This document shows positions 24,289 to 38,400 of a DNA stretch of 64,000 nt, one piece after another; position 1 is the first letter of the stretch, and every line of letters begins with the position of its first letter. The position numbers and the translations under genes were made by a program. The notes under the pieces were generated by a model. The model saw nothing but the letters and a program-made list of their open reading frames with translations. It did not search any database and was not told the DNA's origin. The DNA is taken from assembly GCF_014805685.1 (NCBI RefSeq), contig NC_060884.1:11690856-11754855 (forward strand), read 5' to 3'. This DNA is from Silurus meridionalis (lineage: Eukaryota > Chordata > Actinopteri > Siluriformes > Siluridae).

Positions 24289-26389
24289 AGTTTATGATTT
24301 GTATTTCATTCAAAGTTATCTAGCTTTCTGAATAACATTTTACACAACTGCATAATAATAAAAAATATTATACAGTTATTGATGTTTCTATGTAATACAG
24401 CACTTATGGAGCTAGCTAGATACTTTATTGAGTACTTTATGCATATACCTTGATTACTTTTAAGTTCAACACCACTACTAACAAACAAACAAACACTGCA
24501 AGAGTGTCTAGCATGTTCCTAACTAACCTGAGTAGCTACTTATCTATTTAGATACATAGCAAAAGTTCGAACCAATGTTAGAAATGTATCGATTTATGAT
24601 GCATAAATTGTATACAGCACCCAGTGCTTGCATTATATAAATAGTAACATCTTACAGAACATTATTTATTGTAACAAGTTGGGGTATTTTTTTTCAGCAT
24701 TCAAAAAGTATTCTCTATTACTGGCTGTTTGTGCAGACAAATTTTCTTATGCCTCCAAGTTAGAAACATTTGCCACTTAAACTGTCCAGTGTAACTTATT
24801 TATGTTTTGTAATTAAGCAATGCTTTGTTTGCATTTAATCCTATTAAGTGATGGTACATGAATTGGGAACAACCATAAAATTAGATTATCCATGTGAACG
24901 GATTTATAACAGGACATCTGTTCCTCAAGACAGGCAAGAGCTTTTTGACACTGATTTACACATAAATGTGAATTAAGATGTAGGCTGGAGTGGCAAGGCC
25001 AATTCCATTGTTTTTGCTATACACTGAAGACATCTGGGTTTGAGGTCAAAAGATGATCATGTGACAATAGATCAGACATTTAGCTTTCATTTTCTGATAT
25101 GTACATTGAGATGTGTTAATGCACTTAATTATGGTACCTTGTTTTAACCTATATGTTTTTCTGGTGATCAAAAATATTGAAATAAGTGACTGTGAAGTGT
25201 TTCCTGATTCCTAGGTGTGCCGTGTTTAATTGATTGTTTAACCAGTGAATAGCTCTGAATGGCTCTGAAATGAGCCCTGGGTTTAGGCCGTAAAGTCTGC
25301 TGTTCTTGTTAAAAAAAGATAAACCAACATAAAGAACGGAGAGCTGCCTGTGGAAAAAAAGCAAGCCTTTCTGAACGTGTTAGACTCTCCATGTTCATTA
25401 CTAGACTTCAGTCCATTTGAACATGTATTGTTATCACGTTACATTATTGTTATCACGACTTCATAGAGTGTACAGTTCACAAATACATTTACTGCTGGAT
25501 CAGTGGTGCAAGATGAATGTATGACACACAGTGGTGACAGGACATAAATAAAGTGCAGCAGAAGCAAGAGGGAAGAGGTATGGGAAACGGTGTTGAGTTC
25601 ACAAAGGGACAATTGAACATAACTATGACTATAAGACAATGATATATGGTTGTATAGTAACCTGATAGGAATAGAAATTAAGTGCTAGTGCATTTAAAGT
25701 ACAAAAAAAGTGTGCAGTAACTGAACTTAACTAAAAATTGGGTTGTCTGCCCCCAAGGGAAAGGAAATAAAAGCAGAAATTTTTAACCATGGTTTCATTA
25801 ATCTTTTGATCTCAAACCAAAATTTCATCAATGTATAGCAAAAAAAAAAGGAACCGGCTTTGCTGTTCCAATACTTTTGGATAGTATTTTATGCAAAACA
25901 TGGCAGTTTAGATACAAGAAGTAGAATGTTATAAGTCTATGGCATTGAAAACAAATTTGAAAAGCTGAATAAACAAGTACACTAAATAAAGAATTAGAAA
26001 AGATAAAGAAATTCAATGTCTAACAAAACTAGACTGCTGAGATTCATCACAGATGCCATGGAAACAAGGTTAAGGCATGAATAGCATGATGGCAGATGGC
26101 ATGAAACCAAGGTGTACAATTTTGGCCCTATATATTTCTAAAAAAGAATGGTACAACATTTTTTATACATAGTTTTACAGATTTATATGAAATCTTTAGA
26201 AAATATAATATAATACACCAATCTACACATATGGTTTCCCATTTGTTTATGTGGAAAGTATTATTCGATTTTTTGCATTTTTCTACATAAATCGAAGTCA
26301 AATTCAGGCAACCTTTAACGTGACACTTTATTTTTTATTCATTTGCTATTTCCTATGATTTTCTTTGTATTCATAATAAATAATAAAAT
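24289..26389. other. Intergenic, nothing recognised
   Basis: AT-rich, with short chance frames only. Bases 25440-25720 are less AT-biased but match nothing that I can name. Confidence 0.5.
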
Positions 26390-26390
26390 A

Positions 26391-26512
26391 AAAAACATAC
26401 AATAAACTATATTCTAGCTATCTAGCTATCTAGCTAGCTGCAGGTAGGCTAAATCTAGAAAAAACATACAATAAACTATATTCTAGCTAGCTGCAGGTAG
26501 GCTAAATCTAGA
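26391..26512. repeat. Imperfect tandem duplication, ~55-68 bp units
   Basis: AACATACAATAAACTATATT followed by CTAGCTAGCTGCAGGTAGGC and TAAATCTAGAA occurs twice in direct order. The first unit carries extra CTAT/CTAG units. The near identity points to a recent duplication. Confidence 0.9.
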
Positions 26513-27206
26513 ATGGTCCTGGAAGGCACAGATTTTGGAATTTTAAAAGCGACCTGAGCAAATGGACAAGCCCGTTATTGTTATCGTTAAATGCTCACTA
26601 AAAATCCAGCAAAGCAAGGATTTTATTTCATTGAAAGGGGTCTCCTGAGGTGCAATGTGGTAGTGTGAGTTCAGAACACATCAATCAGCTGCAACTGAGG
26701 GTGGTCTAACTGGCTCTCAAGTTCACTAGGGCAGTACTAGGTCAAGACAGCACATATGCTGGATGTCACTTTATGTGTCAAAATCTCTGTGTGATATCTT
26801 CCCTTCCCCCTTGTGTTGCAGTCACTTAAAGACTTTCCTTATGCGCCCATGTATGTCTCTAATGGTGTCTTTTTACCTCAGCGAAAAAAAGTGAATGCCA
26901 TGTAGATAACCCCACTTTGCATGCACTAGTGGCCAGATCATTCTGAGATGACATGTGGCTAAATCTGGGATTTCTTTTCAAGGTCATATAACTCAGGATT
27001 GTAGCTAGTTGTTCCATGAACAGAGTATTGCTTGGTATTTCCAATATGTGCCCTATACAACTATTAGGACTGAATGGTGGCTATTTAGTCTATTTATAAA
27101 CACTTGAATTAGCACTTTCCAAGTTTGCTATGTAGAATTCAAGAGTTATATTTATATTAGGTTTGTAATCTAGCGCACCAGTGTAGATTTATTCATTGCG
27201 AGAGAC

Positions 27207-27275
27207 TCAAAGCACTTTCGTACGTCGCTCTGGACAAGGGCGTCTGCTAAATGCCGCAAATGGAAATGGAAATTT
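27207..27275 (+). repeat. SINE 3'-tail fragment
   Basis: GTCGCTCTGGACAAGGGCGT followed by CTGCTAAATGCCGCAAATGG is the conserved tail of fish V-SINE-like elements. The tRNA-like head is absent. Confidence 0.65.
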
Positions 27276-27925
27276 AGTCTTCAGATTTATTGTTAAATTC
27301 AAAGCAATGAAACCAAAAACAAAACTTTGGACACATTTGCACTGTAATCATTTATTCATTGTCTTTAGATGCATTATTATTAATATTATCAGTGCTCTTG
27401 AAATTCTAATAGTAGATAAGTAGTCTACTAAATTACCAGCAAAGTGAAGTCAGGGCTCCACTCATGTCTGATTGAAAATGGAATAAAAAAAAAAATGACA
27501 GGAGCAGAAAAGAAGACCACAGACATGATGATGCAATCTCTTCATATTAGATACATGTCCTTAGATATCTTGTTCATGGACTCTGTTTGAATGCTATTCT
27601 CATTGGAAGTATGAGCGTTGGAATTCTGGAAAACATACATAGTCACTGGTGAGCTATTAGGTGAAGTAGTTACAATTAATGCCGATAACACTGTTTTTCC
27701 AAATGCATCTTAAAGACAATTAAACAAAGGTAAATGATTAAATACAATGCTAAAGAAATCCAAAGTTTCATTCAGGTTATCGAGTCAGGGTTTCGGTGTC
27801 ATCTGCTTGAATTTTGATACACAGTGGTATTCTCCGAAACAAAGACATATTTGAAAGTTCCTTTTAAGGATAATAAAGGTCTTCGATTACTTTTAGTGGG
27901 TTACAGCTTTAGTAGGCTGCAGAAG

Positions 27926-27949
27926 AGTGTGTGTGTGTGTGTGTGTGTA
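27926..27949. repeat. (GT)n microsatellite
   Basis: About 12 GT units, followed by a short TATATA. Confidence 0.9.
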
Positions 27950-28039
27950 TATACAATGCAGTCCATACTATTCCTACAATATTGACACTGCTGCCTCATA
28001 TTTGATTTTAAGTAGCTTGTGCTTGTGCAAACTCTCCTA

Positions 28040-28310
28040 AGTCACAAAGGCTCAATGTGGTTAATGAGGACAGGCGTTTGGACGATCTGTGAATTAAATG
28101 ACACCTCTTTTGATTTAAGAGCGGTGTCTATTACCCAAGTGATACGGCTTATTTCCCCAGAGACTGGCGTTCAAAGCCTACAGTTAAACACAGCAGGCTG
28201 CTAAGCACCATGGCTGGATTTGGTCAATCCGCTTTTTATTTCCTCTGAGAGGGAGGGTAAATTTCACTCAGTGTAAGGCACAGGGGTTACAGACACTCTC
28301 ATGACACTGA
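28040..28310. promoter_or_regulatory. Candidate conserved non-coding block
   Basis: Unique, repeat-free, balanced-composition sequence with GAATTAAATGA, GATTTAAGAG and GGTCAATCCG words, bounded by AT-rich DNA. The idea of constraint is inference from composition only. Confidence 0.2.
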
Positions 28311-28429
28311 AATGGTGCTGTGAGCTACACAGCTATGAAACACAGCTGTTCATTAAAACAGACAACACGTAATATACAAGTACAACAGCACATTGTAAAG
28401 GCCATAATCAACAAATAAAGGAAATGGAT

Positions 28430-29190
28430 CATCACAGTGACATCACCAAAAAAACACGACATCCCTCCAAATTTTTGAAAGGGACAAAACAAAAAAAAAG
28501 GCTACAGCAAAATTAGTGGAGCTGCAGGAATATTGGGCTGATTACTCTCAGCAATGTCACATATTTCTACATGAAAGAAACATCCAAGCGCAACAAAATC
28601 TTCCCAAACCATGTGACAGAATGTTTTTGGTCTGATGAGACCAATTTCAAAAGGTATGCTTGGTGTAAGAAATAAAGATAAAAAATATAGCACTTTTCTC
28701 AAAAAAGCACCCAACGTCCAGCCTGGTTTAGGGGTGTTTTTCTTCACCTTAGGGCTTTCATCAAGGTGGAGGGAACCATGAATAGCTAGTAAGCTGAAGA
28801 TGAAAAGGGATTTCACCTTTCAGCACAACAATGACTAAAGCATACGTCCAAATACACAGAGGAATGGCTTCACCAAAAGATGTTTCTATGACCTTGCTAG
28901 ACCTGAATCCCACAGTTTGATGCATCTAAAATGTTTTTACAGGAATATATTGGAAAAATATGGACAAGTCAAGATGTGCAATGCTCCTAGACTGTTACTC
29001 CAAAAGACTGAATGGTGCAACAAGATCAAAAGGTGCTTCAACAAAGTGTAAAAAAAATTCCTTCCATTTTTATCCACTAAAAATGTTTCTGCCCCCCCTT
29101 AATTTTATACAAGCTCAGATTACTCAATCAACATTTTATTTTATTGAGCTTTTCGGTTAGAAAAATCATGCCATTAGGAATTAGATTAAT
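28430..29190 (+). pseudogene. Fossil Tc1-like transposon with decayed transposase
   Basis: CCATGTGACAGAATGTTTTT, GGTCTGATGAGACCAATTTC, TTTCACCTTTCAGCACAACA, AGGAATGGCTTCACCAAAAG and TCAAAAGGTGCTTCAACAAA follow the order of the catalytic half of a fish Tc1 transposase (WSDE, FQH, EWLHQ, C-terminal KGAST). Stops and internal deletions are frequent. No terminal repeat is recognisable. This is a third Tc1 subfamily. Confidence 0.75.
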
Positions 29191-29729
29191 TGCAAGATAT
29201 AATTTTTTTTTGTCAAATTGCACTTTGCTGGGTTTTGCATAAATCTGTGGAATATGCAGTGTAGACAAAAAATTGTCAATCAGTCACTGAAACATGGCTT
29301 GTGCCTGGAAAAAAGCCAGGATTGAAGGCTGTGTCAAACTGTGTATCAAAAGCTGTCCCTCTACCTCGATCCAAATATGCAGGGTTACACAAAACAGGGT
29401 TAGAATGGACCCTGTGGAAGAGACGTTCCCTGTGGCTCTCGAACACACCTCATATTCAGTCAGTAAGGGAATGAATCATAACCAAAAAGCACAAGCGTTA
29501 TCTTAAACGGCTCCATTTTTAATGTACAGTGTAAATGTATACAAAATGAACTTGAATTCACTATTAGTAATACTCAAACAAGCTCACATTATTTGTATAG
29601 AAGAGCAGTTATGTGGCAACAGTTCCACCATTGATGAATTTGCTTTACCACTGCATGCGCACACACGCACACACGAAAATTTCAAATAAACAAACAAAAA
29701 AAAAAAAAAAAAAAAACACATTTGCACAT

Positions 29730-30922
29730 TTAAAATCAGAACATTTATTGCTTCACCTGAATACTGCATTGAAAGCACACGCATTCAGTATACACAGAAA
29801 GATCATACAATAATATGGATCCACAAACAGCAGTGAACACAAACCTCTACAAAACTACAGAAATTTAAAAATTCTAAATATCAAAACAGTACAGGTGCAG
29901 TAGAGGCAGTCAGTTGTAACTCGTGAGACAGCTTGGTATAGACAGGAACGCCTCTCACGCTCGCTCTCACTTTCACAAACACGCAGTTTTCGCTCAATCT
30001 GACTAGTGTGCAGACTGGCAAGTGGAAAAAAAACAACAAAAACAAAACGTCTAGATTTCTCAAAAATAGAGTGATTCATTGAAATGTTCGTATAAATTAT
30101 TGTCGTGGATCAGAAAGTCACTTGAAATTCTTTCCATTGAGTAGATGTACCTTTTATATTAAACTCTTAGTCATTACAGTCGAGTGTAACAGCGAGAGTT
30201 TTCAAATGTGTTTGTGAGGGTTCGTAAAAGATGAAACCAAACTTAGCTTATTACCTTTTCGACACAGGTCCATATGCAGACAATGTGTGTAAGTAATAAT
30301 TCTTAACAGACAACCTGAACTTTGAGGAAAAGAAGAAAAAAAACTGAACATGAACCAATAATTATGGCCTTTGCTTCAAAATCTAATAAATCATGTGTCT
30401 TTGGACAAACTGCATAAGCAACAATAAATTCTACTGTTCTGGTGATAAAGTCTGTGTATACAAAATTCTTTTAATAATAATAAAAAGCTGGGGGAACAAA
30501 CACAAACAAACAAAAGAAAAAAAAAAACACATTACAACCCCTCACCCATCTGTACAGAAGCAATCAATCAAAGGGATAATCATCTCACTGCTATACTATA
30601 ACAGAGGGGGAAATGCCTTTAAAGACCAACTGCATTCAGTGGTACTAAGGTGAAGAGGATGTAATAGAATGAAAATAACCTTCCAGTTTAAAACCTTCAA
30701 TACAAAAATAAAAAGGAATTAACTAAAAAAAAAAAAATTATGTACACCAGCATAGTGTGTCCACCCATAACGGGTAAGAAAGCTGGAAAAAGTAGGTGAC
30801 GCTGGACCGAAAGGCTGTTGGTGGCCCGAGTTAAAGAGCCTGTTCTGTTACTGTTAGTGTGTTCTCGAATCTCCACACGCTGGTTGTTGTTTATGCTACA
30901 AAGTCTGTGTTTAAGAGGCTCC
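29730..30922 (-). other. ppp4r2: ppp4r2 3' untranslated region (inferred)
   Basis: AT-rich DNA downstream of the stop codon on the minus strand, without frames. AATAAA on the minus strand (29749-29744) is the best cleavage signal, about 1.2 kb from the stop. It includes a poly(A)/poly(T) run at 29697-29716, just beyond. Confidence 0.5.
29744..29749 (-). terminator. ppp4r2: Candidate poly(A) signal, ppp4r2
   Basis: TTTATT on the plus strand is AATAAA on the minus strand. Downstream minus-strand sequence is TG-rich, then a T-run. Confidence 0.4.
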
Positions 30923-31215
30923 TTAATCCTGCTCCATAGGCTCTTCTGTGTTTTCTAAGTCTAGCTCCCCCAACTCCACGCTGCCCTCTGTGGGTGAGTC
31001 TGCACCACTGGGGGTGGAGTCAGACGAGGCGTCGGGGCCGGACGTGAGCTCAGAACTGCTGCTACTGTCCGGCTCGCTTGACTCCTCCTCCACCTCCGCC
31101 CTCTCAGGGCTCGAGGCTGGAGCTGTCTGCTCCGACTGGTCCATGTCACTGGGTTCCTGGACAGAGCCGGAAGGAACTTCCCTCTCTGCATAGTCGGACT
31201 GCGTACTGGACGGCT
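30923..31215 (-). CDS. ppp4r2: ppp4r2 last coding exon
   Basis: 293 nt, acceptor CTCTCTGTAG. Encodes [20 protein letters not shown] through the C-terminus [11 protein letters not shown] and a TAA stop. Confidence 0.94.
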
Positions 31216-32371
31216 CTACAGAGAGGAAAGAAGAAAGTGGATTCAGACTCGAAACACATACTTTTATACTTATGGAGGAGTAAACTTATAGCTAAAGTAT
31301 TATCTGTTTCACTAGATAACCAAACATTCACTAAACTAATAAAATCATTTCAATTATTTACCTTTTGATTGTTTAAAAAAAAAAAAAAAAAAAAAACATT
31401 TGACATGTAAATCTTAAAATGTACATAAGAAAAGAATAACTTGTTTAGCTGATTCTGTGCATGAAATATTTTCAAATTGCCTTGACACATACTAGTCATC
31501 AACTATATTTAATACTTATACTTTGTAAGAATAATGTCATCTTATAGCTATTTGACAAATGTATAACCGTTTAAATGAATTTACTATTACATTGATTTCT
31601 ACCTTACTTCATTCTAATAAACACACGATCTTCCCATATGTTTTATAGTTTGGTATAATGTCAGATTACAAATCAATTTGGACTGGGAGTTAAACACAGC
31701 TGGGCGTTTTCAGGTGATACCTTGGTCCTCACTAACTGCTGTTGAACTGGCGTGATCGCACTCTTCATCATGCCCTTCTTCTTTCTCCTGCATCATGGAT
31801 GATGGTGACTCTGGATTTCCTGACACATCGGACGCTTCCTCAGACTCGACAATCTTGTCATCTGATTCGCCTTCGGTGTCTTCGTCCTCCTCGTCCTCAC
31901 CACCATCCTCACTGAATTTAAGCCTCTTCACCTCCTGCTGTTCTTCCTCAGAGTTTTCATCCTCTGCATGTTTGTTCTTTATGCAGCTGTTTAAGGGCGA
32001 CCCGAGGCTTGCCCCAGGCACATCACTGAAAAACAACACGAAAGATGTTTAATAGTTAAAGCAGTAAAAGTGACACACAAAAATAATAATAATAATAAAT
32101 TCTACAACTGAAATTCCCAGGTTAGCAGTAACCCCAATATAACAAAAACAAAGATTAAGATGTGAGATGTGCACGAATAGAACTGATAAAAGTAGTTAGG
32201 CAGGTGAAATATACCCAACAGATATGCTGTGGCCCGAGTCTTTGTTTGGATCTTTATTTTCTGCACTGTCCAGCAGACCGTTTGTGGCCAGTGAACTAGA
32301 TGAGGAAATTTTCAGTCTGTTCATTGGCCGAGGTGTTCCAGGCCCATTCACTTTCCTGAGGAACAGGTTTC

Positions 32372-32416
<45 letters not shown>

Positions 32417-35400
32417 AAAATAAAAAAGGTTATAATAGCAGTACTTCTAGTTTTTACTTCTACAAACAAGACATCTAATATATTTACTACGAAGCATGGG
32501 CTAATTTACCTTTCTGTGAATATGGATGTGCTACTTGGCAACATGACTCCGTTCATTCTGTTAACACCGCTACATCCATTTTTCCTGAGAATTTAATAGA
32601 ATAGCATTAATCATTCACGTACGCGAGTAGAACTAACGAATCTGCTGGTGCAAATTGAGATGACTTACTCAGAGGTGGGATACACACAACTGACCACCAT
32701 CACATTCTGGGAAAACACAAAATATGTATACGTCACAATAGAGTACAATGCCAAGTCATATTCAAGCCCCTGCATAGCACTTTTTATAGTAGATAACAAA
32801 TCACCTTTAGATTTGGCAATTAGCACTAAACTTCAGGAATGCTTCCCTTTATGAGCACCAGGGTAAATGTGTTCAGGATGTCTAGGCTCTGTAGGAGTTC
32901 TGATGGCCAACTATGTTTTAAACATCAGGAGTCGTGTGTTTTATAATTACAATTGCCAAGTATGGTGTGTGTGTGTGTAAACTGTAGGCCAAGAGGAATG
33001 TAGCTAGACAAAAGAACAGAACAAGCATCTGCATAAACAATGTGCGCTAAACATGAACAAGCAGACTGATAAAATCAATACTGGGCTGGTGTAACAGTTT
33101 ATACGCCTGATAATCGAACATCAAGTGTTATTCGTCAGAAGGTGTCTTTTTTTTCTATAATAGCAGCTCTGATGGCGACTTAATTTGATTAATAAATAAA
33201 TAATAGATAAATAAATCAATTTGATTTATTACGGTTAACCCTAATGGCCCTAATTACTTTACAACCACCCAAAAACCACCAATTCATATGAATTAGATTG
33301 GATTAGTACAATCTATACTTACCTTTTCAACCCCTCTGAGAAATTTCTCTGTTCCTGTGTAGTTCCTCTTGGGATCTGTGAGGAGCTCACACAAGCGCTG
33401 GATAGTGAATGGGATCCTGGGTAAGAAATTTAAAGCATATACAAATAATTACTGGGCATGTGCCAATGTTTTGCAAACTGTATGACTTCCACATTTTACA
33501 ATGTTATCCTAAAAGTGTATTTAAAAATTATGTTAATACTAAACGATATTCCTCAGTCCAAGAACCGCTTCTGTCTAGCAGTTTTTCAAGGCATTGAGAG
33601 CACAAGGGGATGGCGAGCTTGAAAAAATAAATAAACTAAATTAAATAAAATATTGAATTGTTTTTTAGCAGGTATTTTTTCTTTAGGTCTATGGCATGTT
33701 ATGGAGCTGAATGCCTGACTTGCAACTCTGCCCTGTGCAGGGTGCGTTTTTCATAGCCATCAATTATGGACAGAAACAACTGGTCTGGTCACCAACAGGG
33801 GGCACTGTCTATAAGAAAAAGGCCAACAAAAACAACCAGACCAAATACACAAACCACAAAGTTTACAGTGAACTCATTAGCTAAGCATTTTCACACATAA
33901 AAAAAAGCTGCTTTGAGACAATGTCTGTTGTGAAAAGCGCTATACAAATAAACTTGACTTGACATATGACCAGACTGTGCACTTAGTGTACCTTCAAAAG
34001 AAGTAACAAAGTCCTGCGCTTAACCATAACATCTTTCACACCTGCACTTATATGCAGGAGTTACATGATTATTAAAGGGAGGGAGTTGAAACCCATGGCA
34101 GAGCGGAAATACCATGAACACTCGTGAGTAAAGAGAAGTGCATGCAGTATCAGCAAACAAGATGACATATTTACGAATTATTTATCTACTTTAAAACTGT
34201 TTATTTATCTACATTAAAACCACTGAAGGTGCGCTGTGGTATCTGGTACTTAAGCATTAGCAGGAAATCCTTTAAGTCTTGAGGTGAGACCTCCATGAAT
34301 CAGACTTGCTTGTCCGACACGCTGCACAAACGCTCAGTTGAACTGTGATTCAAAAAAGTTGAACTCGTGTTCCTCAAACTGTGACAAGTAATTTTGTTTC
34401 AGGGTACAATCATTAACCAAAAGGTCACTGCAATTTGGGAATACCACTGGGTATGCTTAGCCTGCAACGCTTAGGTAGATGTTACATGGCAACGTAACAT
34501 CCACTTGAAGGCCAGGACTCAAAGCTTCCCAGCAGAAAATTACCCAGCGCATCACACAGCATCCACCAGCTTGCCTTTAACACCAAGTGCATCCTGGTGC
34601 CACCTCTTCTCCAGGTAATGACATTCATGTTACCTGTCCGGCCAAGTAAAAGAAAACATGAGTAATCCGACAAGGACACTTTTTTCCGCTGCTCCATGGT
34701 CCAGTTCTAATCAACAAGATTTGAGTGGCTACGACGCAGTCGCTGGTTTACCAGTCGTCGCTCATTGAACTAAGTTTGGAAGTGCACACCACAGCGCAAG
34801 AGAAACGTCCCACAAGACCTGAAGATTTAAAGATGTTCTGAAAGAGTAGTCAAGCCATCGCAAGGGGCCCAGAGAAGGCCAATGAAGGAAATCAAAAGCA
34901 ATGAAGCTGAAATGGGAAACCTATTGGGACCAGTCCTGTGTGATGGATGCTTGCTTTTACATTAGCCAAAAGAAAAGCCAAGTATACCGTTAGCCCAGAT
35001 TTTAACTCTAAATCAATTTCATAATTACATAATTTAAGTGAGTGTAGTACTATACAAACGTAAGTCAATTCTACTGCGTCTGTGGACATATTTGAATGTG
35101 AATTACGGATTCAAATAAATCAGTTTTGTACCGAACATAACCCCCCCACCACCCCACACTGGTCAGCCGGTTTGAAAGTGACGCGACGCCATCGTCGTTC
35201 AGTTGCATGTGCTTTCTTAGTGTTTTTGGTGAGTAGTTAGATTCTAAGTGTTTTAGTCAGTTTTTATTTCTCACAGAGAGGCTGTTTGTAAATACTGAAA
35301 AACATTTTACGGTCTCGCTTGAACACCCGACAGGCGATTTCCGCAGCCATAGTTTGTCATGGCACTATTTTTTTTTATTTTTATTCTCCTTTTCGAAAAG

Positions 35401-38400
35401 ATGTTTGAGAATAGTGAAAAAATGTTTGCTTTAAACAATTTAGGACATTTCATCCGCTGGCTTGCAAGAATTCGCACACCTTGCAGTCAACATGATTGCA
35501 CTCGAACGCCAGTGAGTAGAGTTCAGCGGCTTATAGTCACACCCCTATTCAGGGACTGATTGCAAGCAGAAACCTAGGCGTTTTTCTCACTCCCCTGCGG
35601 TGGACACTGTCCAGTAGAGTAACGTTAGAAACAGTGTTTTATTTAAATATGGCCATTGATTTCTTAAACTTCAGCTCATTCTTTTAAGATGTTTAAATGC
35701 AAAAACGGGTAGATGCCCTCTAACATAACTATGAAAAAAGATCAAATCTATTTAAACTTTATAGACTGGAACTTATGCTAGAAACAAGCCATTTCTATGT
35801 TCGTATCGGGAATGTGTGTAATTTTAAATCTTTCAATGTCTTAAAAGTGAACTTATCCCACAAGAAATCATCTGATCAACAGCTAAGTGAACATGTACCA
35901 GTTAAGTTTAGTGTGGGTTTGCCAAGTATTGTTCTTAGCCTAATTACTTAATTCACGTGTGCACTGTACATTCATTTGCCCTTACAAAGACTAACAGATT
36001 TTACGGACTTTTATCCATCAGGAAGAAGCAAGGCCTTGCCAACCAGCCTTTGGCTAAGCTTTTACATCACTCAGTCTGCCCCTTCCCTATTGCCATTCCT
36101 TTTGTTTTATCCCTTCTTTGCATTATCTTTCTTGCCTATTATTTATAAAATAAAATGGAGGAACGGGGAGAAAACATTTTTCGTAATGGGTGAGCAAATC
36201 AGTATCCTGGGCATGGGGCCAAGGAGATTTCATGTTGTGAGCTATTGGTTTTATTTGAGTAACCGTTACCTAATGCATAAACATAAAGTGAAAATGCTGA
36301 ACAAAATAAAACATCTTGCAATGTGACAGCAAATCTTATAGACGAGGCATTGGCCAATAGTTTTGTCAGGCATGTCCACATGGGGTTCTACATAGAAAAG
36401 AGCATTATATGCTTGCTTGTTTTGCCTTAGTCTGTATTAATGCCTTTAACTTGGTTAAATGACACTAGCTTTCACAATTAAGCCAGTTTAAATAGGTTTA
36501 AAAAAAAAAAAAAAAAAAAAAACTCTGACTCACCCGTTGTAGCCGTTGACGATTTTCAATATTCTCTCTTTCATCTCCTCAAAAGGGACAGACTCCACGT
36601 TGGGGTTTGCAGGTCCTCTTTGCTCAGGTGCCGATGCTCGAAAGTCCTCCATCACTTTCTCCAGTTTGAAGAGAAAGTAGCTTTTAAACTGCGACCAGGA
36701 CACCCTGCAAAACAAGACATTTACGTAAGCGGTAGGGGTGGGAGAAAAAAATCGATTCACCAAACTATCGCGATTCTTTTTAAAACGATTTTGAGATCGA
36801 TTTGTCTACCTCAGAATCGATATATATTTAATTATTTTACTTTTCCAGAGAGGTGGCGGGAAGATGTTACCGCTTTTATTCCAACAGAGGGCGAAACGTA
36901 TTTTGTCGTTGTCCATATTAGATGACGTCGTGGTGCAAGAAAGCAAAACTATTGCAAAGTCAGTGGAGCAAACCTCTTTGAGAATCGTTTAACAGATAAA
37001 GATCCTGCTTTAGTCACAGACAATGTGTCTAATATGGTTATCGCTGCCCAATTAACCGGCTTTCTCCATATTAAGTGCTACGCGCACACTCGTAATCTGG
37101 CCTCACAGCGCGCACTGAAGCTGCCCGCTGTCACGAAGTTACTCGGATGAGTACGACGCATCACTGGATATTTCCATAGAAGTGCTGCAGGACTTCATGT
37201 TTTGCAGGAAAAACAAAAGTTACTGGAGCTCCCTGTGCACAAACTTATAACAGACGTTTCAACGAGATGCTATAATAGCTCTCACCTGAGGTGAGAAAGA
37301 GAGAGAAGTATATTAGCACCTTGACTGAGTTGAACATTGGAACAGTTTAACGGCACTTTTATTTTATTTCAGAGAGTATTGTTTTTAGTTATTTTGTTGC
37401 ACATTTAAATATTATATTTAAGTTTTTGGTACTTGAAAAGTTTTATGCTTCAAGGTTCTTTATGCACTATGTATGTGTGCTCCGGAAATAAAAATTCAGA
37501 AAGATGTGATGCATTATTTTTGTTAATATAACTCATATACAATCTTTTTAAGGGTATGATCAAGTATTTGCCATTGTCTAATCTTTATTAAGCAAACAAA
37601 AATCACAATTTAAACAATGAATCGCAATAGCTACAGAATCGCAATATGTATTGAATCGGCAGATTAGTGAATCGTCCCAGCCCTAGTAAGCGGAGCAGAT
37701 TCCTCAAGGACATCCACAGAACATCTGTGAGACTCGATTCAAAACCACAACGCTAAAAACTGAACAGATAAGCAGCGCTTGGAGAAAAGTTACATGGAAC
37801 CTGTCCACATGACTTACATGGTCTCTCCAGTCTTAGCTACATGGCACAGAAACTGGTCCAACACCGGAGACAGTTCCTTTTTCCCTTTCTTCTCGAAATC
37901 TGAGGAGAACAGAGAAACACAGCACAGGTCACTCGCACTGTTCTACCATGATGAAACTAGAATCAGAGTTAAAAAAAAAACAAAAAACATCACAATATTA
38001 CATTCATTTCAGATCTCTATCCAGCCAAAAAGGTCCAAACCTACTGAATGACTATAGCTGATCATACTGACAGTGTCAAACTTTTGTGTAAAATTAAGGA
38101 TACGTAATGATCCTTATTTCTCTCTTCCTCCCCTCTGTCATGTTAAACATACCAGTACCAGTGACTGCCCACTTTTTCTTCTCCATGGATTCACCTATGA
38201 CCATGGATATGGACTGTAATCATTATCAACAGTTTAAGACTCAAATTTGCATTAACAGTTCTGCATTTAAGGACCCATTACTGCACAACAGACCTCAAAT
38301 ATGATAAAACTATAATGAATGGACATTCGGCGTCACCCAGGTGAAGACAGGTTTCCCTTTTGAGTCTGGTTCCTCTCAAGGTTTCTTCCTCTTACCATCT

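Noticed and set aside
31795..32052. Ser-rich plus-strand frame
   Set aside because: Antisense shadow of the acidic ppp4r2 exon 8 (Glu/Asp codons read as Ser in reverse).
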